Virus record (IMG/VR): IMGVR_UViG_3300021185_003122
Span: 16,260-80,259 of that record
Reading direction: 5' to 3' (one strand)
Length of the DNA stretch: 64,000 bases
Source: a virus
Positions 49,009 through 56,460 of this stretch are shown one piece after another. The notes beneath the pieces were generated by a model. The model ran no database searches. It saw nothing but the letters and a program-made list of their open reading frames with translations, and was not told where the DNA came from. The first letter of the stretch is position 1; every line of letters starts with the position of its first letter. A program made the translations under genes and the position numbers.

Positions 49009-49475
49009 ATTTTTAATTTATCTATCAACTGCTCACATAGTTTCTTAATTGCTGTAGAAACGTTAGCTTGTGAAAACTTACCTCCTTCGTCTACTAATAA
49101 GGTGGCTGTTGATATAGATTTAGCAGTACCTTTCGCTACTACTTGTTTTTTCTTTTTTCCATTTTTCTTCAATGTTGCTCTAGCAATGATCTGATAAAGG
49201 TCTACGTTTTTGTTGTAAACAGCTAACTGAACATTATTCTTCTTTACATCGAAGTATAATATGTCTACAGTAATTTCGAGTTCTGAGTTTGGATTAAGAT
49301 CGTATCCATAGTCCTGGATAACTTCTTCTAACATATTGGTTACTCCAAAAGTTAGATCTCTATTCCCGACTAAGTCGCCGAGTTGTATCTTATTCTCAAC
49401 TGTTCCTAATTTAATTTCTTGTGCTGTTAAGCAGAAACTAAATAGGAAACTTAATAAAAAAAGTAAAAGCCTCAT
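49005..49475 (-). CDS. Periplasmic protein of the CsgG-like module
   Basis: A signal peptide (about 1-18, ending LTAQ) leads a 138-residue mature protein with a compact alpha/beta pattern: TFGVTNMLEEVIQDYGYDLNP, VDILYFDVKKNNVQLAVYNKN, QIIARATLKKNGKKKKQVVAKG and a C-terminal helix AIKKLCEQLIDKL. The helix-end resembles CsgG-like and LptE-like subunits. It heads the secretion block and sits 73 nt downstream of a CTATTTAT motif that follows a terminator. Its role is inferred from context. Confidence 0.65.
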   Translation of the reverse strand: MRLLLFLLSFLFSFCLTAQEIKLGTVENKIQLGDLVGNRDLTFGVTNMLEEVIQDYGYDLNPNSELEITVDILYFDVKKNNVQLAVYNKNVDLYQIIARATLKKNGKKKKQVVAKGTAKSISTATLLVDEGGKFSQANVSTAIKKLCEQLIDKLKI

Positions 49476-49542
49476 ATTACTGCGATTTCAAGGCAACCAT
49501 TATGTTAACACTTACACGACAATTATGAAACTTCTTATATTG

Positions 49543-49551
49543 ATAAATAGA
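49543..49551 (-). promoter_or_regulatory. CTATTTAT motif after a terminator
   Basis: TCTATTTAT on the minus strand, 11 nt beyond the T-run of the terminator at 49562-49583 and 68 nt before the gene starting at 49475. The position suits a promoter for the secretion and lysis block. Confidence 0.5.
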
Positions 49552-49561
49552 TATATAAAAC

Positions 49562-49583
49562 AAAAAAAGGGGCCGAAGCCCCT
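49562..49583 (-). terminator. Rho-independent terminator
   Basis: On the minus strand AGGGGC-TTCG-GCCCCT followed by TTTTTTTG. It ends the transcript of the gene at 49604-49843. Confidence 0.92.
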
Positions 49584-49603
49584 CTAATTAAACTATTGTA
49601 TTA

Positions 49604-49843
49604 TTACATTGACTTATTCTTAAGTATGTGATACAATACAAAAGCGCCTACTAATCCGAGTAGACCTTCATTGCTTAAACCACCAATAATAGCCATTACA
49701 TTGTCTACTACTGATACTTCAGGCCAGAAAGGGATATTAGCGCCTTTGAATAGTACTTCTAATACTATACCAAGTGCAATAATTGTTACACCCACATCTG
49801 TCAGTTTCTTAGCCCAAGAGCTAAAAGTTTCTAAAAAATTCAT
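49604..49843 (-). CDS. Holin-like two-segment membrane protein
   Basis: The 79-residue protein has two membrane segments (about 15-33 and 55-75) and a basic end (HILKNKSM). It is a monocistronic gene bracketed by terminators at 49562 and 49912 and preceded by a CTATTTAT motif. The isolated, strongly regulated setup suits a late membrane protein, possibly a second holin, or one that controls the main lysis cassette. Confidence 0.65.
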   Translation of the reverse strand: MNFLETFSSWAKKLTDVGVTIIALGIVLEVLFKGANIPFWPEVSVVDNVMAIIGGLSNEGLLGLVGAFVLYHILKNKSM

Positions 49844-49901
49844 ATGTTGATTTTTAATTAGACATATAAAACTGTCCGACTTTGGATAGGAATTCCGTCT
49901 T

Positions 49902-49910
49902 ATAAATAGG
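49902..49910 (-). promoter_or_regulatory. CTATTTAT motif after a terminator
   Basis: CCTATTTAT on the minus strand, next to the T-run of the terminator at 49912-49938 and about 60 nt before the gene starting at 49843. Confidence 0.5.
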
Positions 49911-49911
49911 C

Positions 49912-49938
49912 AAAAAAAAAAGAGGCCCGAAGGCCTCT
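49912..49938 (-). terminator. Rho-independent terminator
   Basis: On the minus strand AGAGGCC-TTCG-GGCCTCT followed by ten T. It ends the transcript of the genes at 49971-50482. Confidence 0.93.
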
Positions 49939-49970
49939 GTTATTCATATTCGTGAATCCCGGGGTAAGCA

Positions 49971-50192
49971 TCAGTCAATGGATTGAATTTCCTTTGGGAG
50001 GAATTCAGCATTGACGTGTCCACATTCGACACATTTGAAGATTGGGATTGGGATATAAGAAGGTTTGGACTGACCTGTAAGGAGTCCTGAAGCCTTTCTG
50101 ATAATGAGAGCTTGGTCGAAGTAGACTCCTCCGCACTCTTCACATGTAACTGATTGTGTTTGATTGATGTCGACATTAATATTCTGCTGCAT
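49971..50192 (-). CDS. Zinc-ribbon protein, 73 aa
   Basis: Two Cys pairs (TCEECGGVYF and FKCVECGHV) around a basic middle form a zinc ribbon, as in small phage transcription- or DNA-binding proteins. It is preferred over the frame at 49940-50176 because of the cysteine pattern and the one-base overlap with the upstream gene. The stop is 33 nt before the terminator. Confidence 0.75.
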   Translation of the reverse strand: MQQNINVDINQTQSVTCEECGGVYFDQALIIRKASGLLTGQSKPSYIPIPIFKCVECGHVNAEFLPKEIQSID

Positions 50193-50482
50193 TATTTAGT
50201 GGTTTTCTTAGCACGAGGCTTTCTACCTTTTCTTGGTTTACCTTTAACAGCTCCGGCAACATCTCCGGCTTGATCAACTACATCTTTTGCAGCATCAGCA
50301 ACGTCTTTAAGCTCTTCTTTTACTCTCTTAGCTCTACGTTTGACTTCTTTAACAGTATCCTCAACTTTATCAGGAATACCATCTTTGTCATCATCTTTAG
50401 TAAGTCCGAAAAACTTCGTACCTACCCATACTGCTCCAGCAACTGCTGCCAAAACCAGTACAATAATTAGAATTGTTTTCAT
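50192..50482 (-). CDS. Membrane-anchored basic coiled-coil protein
   Basis: An N-terminal membrane segment (about 3-24) is followed by KDDDKDGIPDKVED, a calcium-loop-like stretch of the thrombospondin type 3 kind, then a coiled coil (VKEVKRRAKRVKEELKDVAD) and a very basic tail (GKPRKGRKPRAKKTTK) that could bind nucleic acid. It is driven by the promoter at 50517-50545. Confidence 0.7.
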   Translation of the reverse strand: MKTILIIVLVLAAVAGAVWVGTKFFGLTKDDDKDGIPDKVEDTVKEVKRRAKRVKEELKDVADAAKDVVDQAGDVAGAVKGKPRKGRKPRAKKTTK

Positions 50483-50516
50483 TTATAAATTATTTAATTA
50501 ACGTTAATATACTATA

Positions 50517-50545
50517 AATATAAGAAGTTAAACTAAGGTTACCAA
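50517..50545 (-). promoter_or_regulatory. Class 1 promoter (TTG-N20-TATATT)
   Basis: AGTTG, 20 nt ending TTCT, TATATTTATAG on the minus strand, before the gene starting at 50482; it overlaps the end of the methyltransferase-like gene. Confidence 0.8.
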
Positions 50546-51127
50546 CTTTTGACTACCTTTTTTTAATTTTGTCGCCCAAAATATTTCATTTAACTCTTCA
50601 CCTATATCTATCATTTCAAATTCTTTATTAACTTCTTCCATGTCTACATCAGTAATATCACACCAATTCCACTTTTTATCTTTAATATTTTCATTAAAGT
50701 ATTCTGTAGAAGTAAAGTAATCATGAACTGCAATAACATCATTTGGTTTAATAAATCTAACGAATTTTCTATACTGATGAATTTTATTAAAAGCATCACA
50801 TAAGACTAATGTTCTACCAGGAAGAGATATAAAAGGAAGTAGTATAGTATTGACAAAATTTATATCAAAAAAATCTCCAATATAAACATCAGCAATGTTA
50901 TATGTTCTGCTATCTATAATCGTTTTTTCTTTTTCGACAGTTAGTATAGGAACATCGGTATAATCTCTTAGTATTTTTGTTAAACCACCATTAGCAGTTC
51001 CTAACTCTAATATTCTTTCCGGCTTAATTATATTTAGGTACCTTTCAAAGTATTCAGAGCATTGAGGGTCTTGCTGTAATCTGTATCCGTCAACTATGTT
51101 ATATCCGTCCTTGAGTAAGTTGCTCAT
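50528..51127 (-). CDS. Class I SAM methyltransferase-like protein
   Basis: The 199-residue protein has ERILELGTANGGLTKIL, a SAM-binding loop (E-L-G-x-x-x-G), and VYIGDFFDINFVN and RTLVLCDAFNKIHQ, with DAFNKIHQY like the post-II acidic motif. KPNDVIAVHDYF follows, resembling small-molecule or sugar hydroxylase/methyltransferase relatives. It ends the operon that starts at about 52.7 kb, and overlaps the upstream gene by 29 nt. Confidence 0.72.
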   Translation of the reverse strand: MSNLLKDGYNIVDGYRLQQDPQCSEYFERYLNIIKPERILELGTANGGLTKILRDYTDVPILTVEKEKTIIDSRTYNIADVYIGDFFDINFVNTILLPFISLPGRTLVLCDAFNKIHQYRKFVRFIKPNDVIAVHDYFTSTEYFNENIKDKKWNWCDITDVDMEEVNKEFEMIDIGEELNEIFWATKLKKGSQKLVTLV

Positions 51128-52202
51128 AATTAATACCTATTTTACTTAAAAATACTTTATCTATAATTTTTTTCTTATGTTCTTTAGATAGTAATAGATT
51201 TTTATTATACTCACATATAGTTTTAACTTCGTCACTATCGTAGTATTTTACTAACTCTTGGGCAGCATCGATTACCCGCTTATACCTGTCTATATTATTT
51301 GCGTTATCATAACTTTCATCTATAATAGAAGAGAAAGTTTTAAACCCTAGCTTTTTCAACTCTTCTAAAAATCCTTTTGTACTATTAACTACGAAAGGTT
51401 TTTCCATTAGAATAGATTTAAATATCTTTTCAGTCATGTGACATTGATCATCTTCAAAATAATAAGTTTCATTTACTATTTCAACTTTACAGTTATGATA
51501 CCATTTAGGATTAAACCCATACAAAAATGTTCCATCATCTTTTGCAATATGCTCTCCATAAGATAGGTCTCCTTCAGGTTGTCTTTTATCTATAATATCT
51601 TTATCTGTAGTAACTAGATTATCTGATACGTAAGAGTATAATGTGTTTTTAAGTAAATCTCTTTCTTTAAGTTCTTTTAATACCAAGAGCTTACCGTCTC
51701 TCATTCTTCTGTTAAGACATAGAAAGTCATATTCTTTAACTGTATGATTATCTTCTATGTTAAATAATTTAAATTTATATCCAGTAGAAATAAAAAAATG
51801 AGGAAAGAAAATAGAACGTATATTGTAACCTCCGTATTGATTATCTACTGAAGGATTTAGTTTACTATTGTTAAATGCTAAAAATACTTTATTGAAATCT
51901 ATATTATTGCTCTGGAGAAAGTTAAGATACTTCCTAATTGAATTATTTATAACAGATCCTTCCATTGTAGCATCAAGTATAATAGTATTACCTTGATCTA
52001 TAAAATCTCTAATGGTTTTTATAAAGAGAGGACTAGTAATAAATTTATTCCAATCAGAAAACTTTTTATGGTATGTATCTTTAGAGGATGAAAAGTAAGT
52101 ATTTATTTCGACTACTATAAGAGAATGAGTTATATCAAGATGAATCAAATCATCTATCATTCCGTTTATATCTAATCGCTTAACAGCATCTTTCATCTGC
52201 AA
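51099..52202 (-). CDS. Hypothetical glycan-related protein, 367 aa
   Basis: The C-terminal half contains VEIVNETYYFEDDQCHMTEK then IFKSILMEKPFVVNSTKGFLE, which resembles the donor-binding domain of fucosyl- or related glycosyltransferases (E-K-x-x-x-x-(L/I)-x-x-x-x-P). The N-terminal half, with DLIHLDITHSLIVVEINTYF, is not recognised. It lies in a run of glycosyltransferase and hydrolase genes. A transferase role is likely but not proven. Confidence 0.55.
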   Translation of the reverse strand: MQMKDAVKRLDINGMIDDLIHLDITHSLIVVEINTYFSSSKDTYHKKFSDWNKFITSPLFIKTIRDFIDQGNTIILDATMEGSVINNSIRKYLNFLQSNNIDFNKVFLAFNNSKLNPSVDNQYGGYNIRSIFFPHFFISTGYKFKLFNIEDNHTVKEYDFLCLNRRMRDGKLLVLKELKERDLLKNTLYSYVSDNLVTTDKDIIDKRQPEGDLSYGEHIAKDDGTFLYGFNPKWYHNCKVEIVNETYYFEDDQCHMTEKIFKSILMEKPFVVNSTKGFLEELKKLGFKTFSSIIDESYDNANNIDRYKRVIDAAQELVKYYDSDEVKTICEYNKNLLLSKEHKKKIIDKVFLSKIGINYEQLTQGRI

Positions 52203-52719
52203 ATACTAAATTAGAAGGTCTGTTATTATCTCTCAACCTCCATCCTCTTAGCCCAAACCTCTTTTCCATCTTATCGTAGAATGAAAGTATAGATGTATTA
52301 GGTTTAGCAGATTCTCTATCGTACTGTTCTTTAGTCATATTGAACTCTAATACAAAAGCCTTCTTAAGAGCTTCTAACTTAATCTTCTCGTCTTTATCTC
52401 TATCTTCTTGAAGTCTCTTTATACGAGCTTTATCAATCTGAGTATCTTCTCTGAAAGTATCTTCGTGTTTATGTATTAAGAACTTCTCATTTATTCTATG
52501 CTGAGCTAGTTCTATTTCAAATATATAGGGACCTAAATCGAAATCACCATTCTCTATTCTTGTACGAAGAGGAGATATATCCGGTAAAGGTTTCTTCTTG
52601 AGACTATAAGAACGCCACCACATAAAGCGGTCGTACTTTTTTTTGAAGTAGTTAGCACCAAGGTGCTTCTCTAACCACTTTTTTTCATGTATAGGTTTAT
52701 AAGGAAGAAGTTGTATCAT
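52180..52719 (-). CDS. Hypothetical basic helical protein, 179 aa
   Basis: The protein is rich in Lys, Arg, Glu and Leu, with long helices (RIKRLQEDRDKDEKIKLEAL) and aromatic residues near the start (MWWRSYSLKKKP). It is a phage-type protein with no recognised motif. It overlaps the next gene by 23 nt. A class 1 promoter lies almost directly before its ATG. Confidence 0.6.
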   Translation of the reverse strand: MIQLLPYKPIHEKKWLEKHLGANYFKKKYDRFMWWRSYSLKKKPLPDISPLRTRIENGDFDLGPYIFEIELAQHRINEKFLIHKHEDTFREDTQIDKARIKRLQEDRDKDEKIKLEALKKAFVLEFNMTKEQYDRESAKPNTSILSFYDKMEKRFGLRGWRLRDNNRPSNLVFADERCC

Positions 52720-52721
52720 AT

Positions 52722-53345
52722 CTAAATATAGTAATTTTTATTCAGACTACCAACTAAATTAAACTGTTTTTGTACCCATAATGCAAACTGTATGTTACCA
52801 TTTTCGTTCCAATGATAATCGTCAACTACACCACTAGACTTAGATTTATATGATTCAAATAATGTCCATCTTTCTTCTTCATAAGGTATATGGAAAAAAC
52901 TAACATCTATATTTTCAAAGTAAACTTTTAAATCAAGAAAAATACTAGAATAAAATGCTATAAATTTATCAGCATATTGATGTCTATGTTCATAGGTGTA
53001 ATTAACTAATGAGTGTTTTTTCTCTTTAGGTAAAAAATCATATTTGTCTATATTGGCAATCATTCTTGCAGTTGTAGGAACAACCTTATCTAATTTTTCA
53101 CTATACACCTCAGTTCTAACTGGGTCAGTTTCTAACACAAATACTTTATCTCCTTTTTTTATATTAGGTAAATTAGATATTATTTCTTTTATGATGAATA
53201 GCTGAGAGGCTCCTCCTTTACCTGTGTTTATATAGTTATATTCTGGATATAATGTATGTATAAGTCTAGGCCATATTTTATCAGTACCTTTTAACTTATG
53301 ACCTTCAGTAAATGAATCACCAAAAAAGAAAATACAATTTTTCAT
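52722..53345 (-). CDS. SGNH/GDSL hydrolase
   Basis: The block-I GDSFTEGHKL contains the catalytic Ser, NTGKGGASQLF the block-II Gly, and VDDYHWNENGN the block-V Asp-x-x-His that completes the triad. The 207-residue size fits SGNH esterases that remove acetyl or similar groups from sugars. It lies among glycosyltransferases, which supports a glycan target. Two bases separate it from the next gene. Confidence 0.85.
   Translation of the reverse strand: MKNCIFFFGDSFTEGHKLKGTDKIWPRLIHTLYPEYNYINTGKGGASQLFIIKEIISNLPNIKKGDKVFVLETDPVRTEVYSEKLDKVVPTTARMIANIDKYDFLPKEKKHSLVNYTYEHRHQYADKFIAFYSSIFLDLKVYFENIDVSFFHIPYEEERWTLFESYKSKSSGVVDDYHWNENGNIQFALWVQKQFNLVGSLNKNYYI
52725..52753 (-). promoter_or_regulatory. 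Class 1 promoter with almost no leader
   Basis: AGTTG, 20 nt, TATATTTAGATATG on the minus strand; the box ends 5 nt before ATG 52719. It lies inside the 3' end of the SGNH gene. Confidence 0.65.
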
Positions 53346-54058
53346 ATTATAGAAGGATTAGCTAATTTAAATTCCCATCCAAGTTTAGAGTAAATATTAA
53401 CTAATTTATCTCTAACTGGTTTATGAGTGGGGTATCTCCATTGAGCTGCATCATCTACTCCTCTTTGACCTACAGACATATCTTGCCAGGAGTCTATGTT
53501 ACTTTTATCACTATTTAGTACATAGGTAGGAATATTTTCCTTATAACATATAAACCCTAAATGTATATCTTCGCCCCATTTATCGTCATGTATTTTATAC
53601 TTACAGTACTCTCTTAAAAGTTCAGTTTTAAAAAGATAACCCTGTCCGCCCATATCAACCTGTCTAGGTTTATTTAAATGTATATCTGCTGATATTCGTT
53701 CCTTTACATTGTAGCTGGTTGAGCCTTCTTCAAATATCATTCCGTAGTTTACTATACAAGCATCTTTTTTTTCTAAAAAATTTATACACCTTTCTAAATA
53801 CCTCTTACCAGGAAGTATATCGTCATCGCATATGAAAACATAAGGAGTATCAATATTCAATGAAGAAATAAACCTGTTGTACAAAGGTGCACTTTTATGT
53901 TGATTACGATAAATTATAGCAGGATAATCTAACATATAATCATCTTTCCTATTCCAGTGTATTAGTATTTTACTTTCAATAGATTGATTACGGATAGCTT
54001 TTAATTGACTTGGTAGATAATCTAATCTATCCATTACGGTTAAAACTGTTGTTATCAT
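53342..54058 (-). CDS. Family 2 glycosyltransferase
   Basis: A GT-A enzyme of 238 residues. ITTVLTVMDRLDYLPSQLKA is the first strand, YVFICDDDILPGKRYLERC carries the metal-binding Asp triplet, and DKWGEDIHLGFICYKE is the acceptor region with E-D. It is translationally coupled to the SGNH and the oxygenase genes (4-nt overlaps). Donor unknown. Confidence 0.85.
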   Translation of the reverse strand: MITTVLTVMDRLDYLPSQLKAIRNQSIESKILIHWNRKDDYMLDYPAIIYRNQHKSAPLYNRFISSLNIDTPYVFICDDDILPGKRYLERCINFLEKKDACIVNYGMIFEEGSTSYNVKERISADIHLNKPRQVDMGGQGYLFKTELLREYCKYKIHDDKWGEDIHLGFICYKENIPTYVLNSDKSNIDSWQDMSVGQRGVDDAAQWRYPTHKPVRDKLVNIYSKLGWEFKLANPSII

Positions 54059-54525
54059 ATTAAATCTGTTTGAATATCATACCCTAAGTAAATATGTAAA
54101 ATATAGTCCGATTGAACTTCTAATCTCTCATGAGGTATCTTAGTTCCTCTAAAATAACATCCTTCACCTTCTTGTAAATTAACTACAATTGTATTGTTAT
54201 CATAAAATACTAATGAGTTATCTTTTTTATCAGATTGTTTAACTATAATAGAAATAGCAAACTCTGCAGCATCGTCTGTATGTTTTTTTAACTTATCTCC
54301 TTTTTTATACATTCTTATACCTGAGAATCTATTAGTAAGGTTAAATCCAGTTTCTTTTTCTAATATAGGTTTAATTTTATTAAGATAAGGAATAAAAAAT
54401 TTATCTTGTCTAATTGCTTTAGTACCAACGGCCTGATGATCGTCTGGTTTATTTTTATATGTAATCCACCAATCGTGTATTAGATTTCTATCCTCTTCAG
54501 TAAGTAAATTTTTTAATACTTTCAT
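54055..54525 (-). CDS. 2OG-Fe(II) oxygenase, P4H-like
   Basis: The iron ligands are His and Asp in KKHTDDAAEF and a distal His in IPHERLEVQ, with the jelly-roll strands between (AISIIVKQSD, SLVFYDNNTIVVN). The 156-residue length is typical of small phage oxygenases. It lies between two glycosyltransferase genes, so it might hydroxylate a sugar or a protein to be glycosylated; this is inference. Confidence 0.8.
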   Translation of the reverse strand: MKVLKNLLTEEDRNLIHDWWITYKNKPDDHQAVGTKAIRQDKFFIPYLNKIKPILEKETGFNLTNRFSGIRMYKKGDKLKKHTDDAAEFAISIIVKQSDKKDNSLVFYDNNTIVVNLQEGEGCYFRGTKIPHERLEVQSDYILHIYLGYDIQTDLI

Positions 54526-55205
54526 ATGAGTGGTTTATTGCCGTATTCGTCTATTACCTCCTGTAATCCTTTTGTAGGATAAAAACCAAATTCCTCTAAT
54601 TTTCTTCCTTGTTTATTTATCTTTCTATAGGTCTCTACTCTTTCAATTGACTTTTCCAATCTTCCCCTAACCCATCTATAATGATCAATATCAATATAAT
54701 CATCTGAAGGTTCTATATTTTCTAAATGATGAGGAGATGTAAATTTTATGTCATAAGGAAATAAACAAGGTTTCATAAGATTCCTACCCCATTTGCTTTT
54801 ATCACTTATAACAGGAAATTGCTCCTCTAAACCTTTATCAGTAATAAATGATAAAGAAGAATCTAATGACTCTCTATCTCTTAACTTACCCCATACTGTA
54901 CCTTCTAAAGGTCTATCCCATATCTGGTATTCATCTACATCTGCTGTTAAAATTAGTCCTTCTGTTTGTAATTGATTTAGTTTATCCATTTTTTGATCAC
55001 AACTAAACTCTCCTACCCAGGTAAATATTTCAACTTTGTCACCTAAAGGTTTTAGTAGATGTTCAAACTTCGATGAATAAAATTTAAATTTAGAATGAAA
55101 AATTAACTTATAACGATCTATATCTAACTTACTATAGTGCTTTACAAAATGAGGAAGTAAAGGTAAATCATAATCAACGCTAATACAAGATGTAAGAGTA
55201 ATCAT
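54522..55205 (-). CDS. Glycosyltransferase-like (GT92/GT2-like)
   Basis: ITLTSCISVDYDLPLLPHFV is like the start of GT92-type and GT2-like enzymes, followed by GLILTADVDEYQIWDRPL, in which D-V-D serves as the metal motif. The C-terminus contains DIDHYRWVRGRLEKSIERVE. It overlaps both neighbours by four bases. Donor unknown. Confidence 0.75.
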   Translation of the reverse strand: MITLTSCISVDYDLPLLPHFVKHYSKLDIDRYKLIFHSKFKFYSSKFEHLLKPLGDKVEIFTWVGEFSCDQKMDKLNQLQTEGLILTADVDEYQIWDRPLEGTVWGKLRDRESLDSSLSFITDKGLEEQFPVISDKSKWGRNLMKPCLFPYDIKFTSPHHLENIEPSDDYIDIDHYRWVRGRLEKSIERVETYRKINKQGRKLEEFGFYPTKGLQEVIDEYGNKPLI

Positions 55206-55669
55206 ATAACTGAAATTTTTTCGTCAAAAAATACTGATATAGTCTGTCTAAAGCCTTCTGTGATTTCAGTTACACTATGAGGGTTTTTTGCACCGTTAAA
55301 TATCAGATAGTCTCCATTAGATTTAAAATTATCTACAATAGTACCATTTAAAACTAACTCACCACCTTTAAAATTATCTTCAGTAATTATAACTAAAGTA
55401 AGAGCAGATAAATCTCTATGTTCGTTAATAAGTTCTCCTGGTCTATAATTAACTATGTGAATATTTTTTACTTTTAATGTATCTTGTTTGGCAACATCGC
55501 ATAAAAAATTTACCAATTCTTTATTCTCAAAACTAACTGGAATAAATTGGGTTTTTAATCTCTTTTTATTAGGACCTTGTATAGTTGTATACTTACTATA
55601 TCCTTCAGTCTTAACATCGGACATAAGACCTTTTAGTTTAGTAAACTGCTCTGTAGTTAGTTTATTCAT
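55202..55669 (-). CDS. 2OG-Fe(II) oxygenase, P4H-like
   Basis: A second small oxygenase near the first. INEHRDLSALTLVI carries His-x-Asp ligands, GDYLIFNGAKNPHSVTEI the distal His, and EGFRQTISVF the Arg that binds 2-oxoglutarate. Length 155. It is coupled to the glycosyltransferase gene before and the next gene after. The two oxygenases may have different substrates or form a pair. Confidence 0.82.
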   Translation of the reverse strand: MNKLTTEQFTKLKGLMSDVKTEGYSKYTTIQGPNKKRLKTQFIPVSFENKELVNFLCDVAKQDTLKVKNIHIVNYRPGELINEHRDLSALTLVIITEDNFKGGELVLNGTIVDNFKSNGDYLIFNGAKNPHSVTEITEGFRQTISVFFDEKISVI

Positions 55670-56199
55670 ATTAAGTACTTATACTCCTCCCCTCCACATC
55701 TCAAGGTGTATCTTTCAGTAACTGTATTCCAGTTGTCGAAGTAAATATAAATAGTTTTTTTAAGACTGTAGTCTAATATAGCTCTGTATCCGTTAGTATA
55801 GAATATTCTACCTGAATTATTTTCAGGTCTTAAATCTATAGGCATAAAAGCACCTCCTACAAAAACTACCTTACTTTCGTTTAAAGGCTGGTAAGAAGAT
55901 TTCCAATCTGTAGTAACTACATCTGTATTAAACCAAGTCCAACCTTTAGTATCACCATCAAAGTTCCACAATTCACATATAGAACCAAATTTAAGTCTGT
56001 CTATAACATCATCTAAATTGGGTCTTTCTTTCCAATCTGAAAGTCTTAAATCAGAATAGTGTATAAGTTTTTCAAATACATCAAGATAGTATTGAAAATT
56101 TTCACTGGTAACGAAATCAAAAGAATATCTATCGTCAGGAACTTTATCAATTAGATTCTTTTTATCAATCTTAAATTGAGTAATTTCTGATAGATTCAT
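55666..56199 (-). CDS. Hypothetical protein, 177 aa
   Basis: A soluble alpha/beta protein rich in Trp and aromatic residues (LWNFDGDTKGWTWFNTDVVT). It ends CGGEEYKYLI. The segment VVFVGGAFMPIDLRPENNSG is conserved-looking but unassigned. It overlaps both neighbours by four bases. It belongs to the same operon as the oxygenases and may be their partner; unknown. Confidence 0.6.
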   Translation of the reverse strand: MNLSEITQFKIDKKNLIDKVPDDRYSFDFVTSENFQYYLDVFEKLIHYSDLRLSDWKERPNLDDVIDRLKFGSICELWNFDGDTKGWTWFNTDVVTTDWKSSYQPLNESKVVFVGGAFMPIDLRPENNSGRIFYTNGYRAILDYSLKKTIYIYFDNWNTVTERYTLRCGGEEYKYLI

Positions 56200-56459
56200 T
56201 CACCAATATCCAAAATTTTAGCAGCCATCCGAATAACATCTTCATCATACTCAACAAGTAATCCATATGCTTTTTTCTTTAACGCTGATGTTGGATGTTG
56301 AATTACTTCTCTACCGTCAATACCCCTATCAAATGGTCTTCTTGTTACAGTCTCACCACCGTCTGGAGATTCATAGATAAAAGTACCAGCTGATGTAGCT
56401 GTTTGAGTACTTTTCTTTGCCTCCTGCATTTCATGCCATTTTTTTACTGAATCACTCAT
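56196..56459 (-). CDS. Hypothetical protein, 87 aa
   Basis: A small protein with TATSAGTFIYESPDGGETVT and RRPFDRGIDGREVI near the middle, then a charged helical end (YDEDVIRMAAKILDIGE). The two sections look like a small phage protein without a known domain. It starts one base after the metK stop region and may be translated with it. Confidence 0.6.
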   Translation of the reverse strand: MSDSVKKWHEMQEAKKSTQTATSAGTFIYESPDGGETVTRRPFDRGIDGREVIQHPTSALKKKAYGLLVEYDEDVIRMAAKILDIGE

Positions 56460-56460
56460 A

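Noticed and set aside
49940-50176. A 78-codon frame overlapping the zinc-ribbon gene
   Set aside because: It has no Cys pattern and runs into the terminator region; the frame at 49971-50192 is a clear zinc ribbon coupled to its neighbour.
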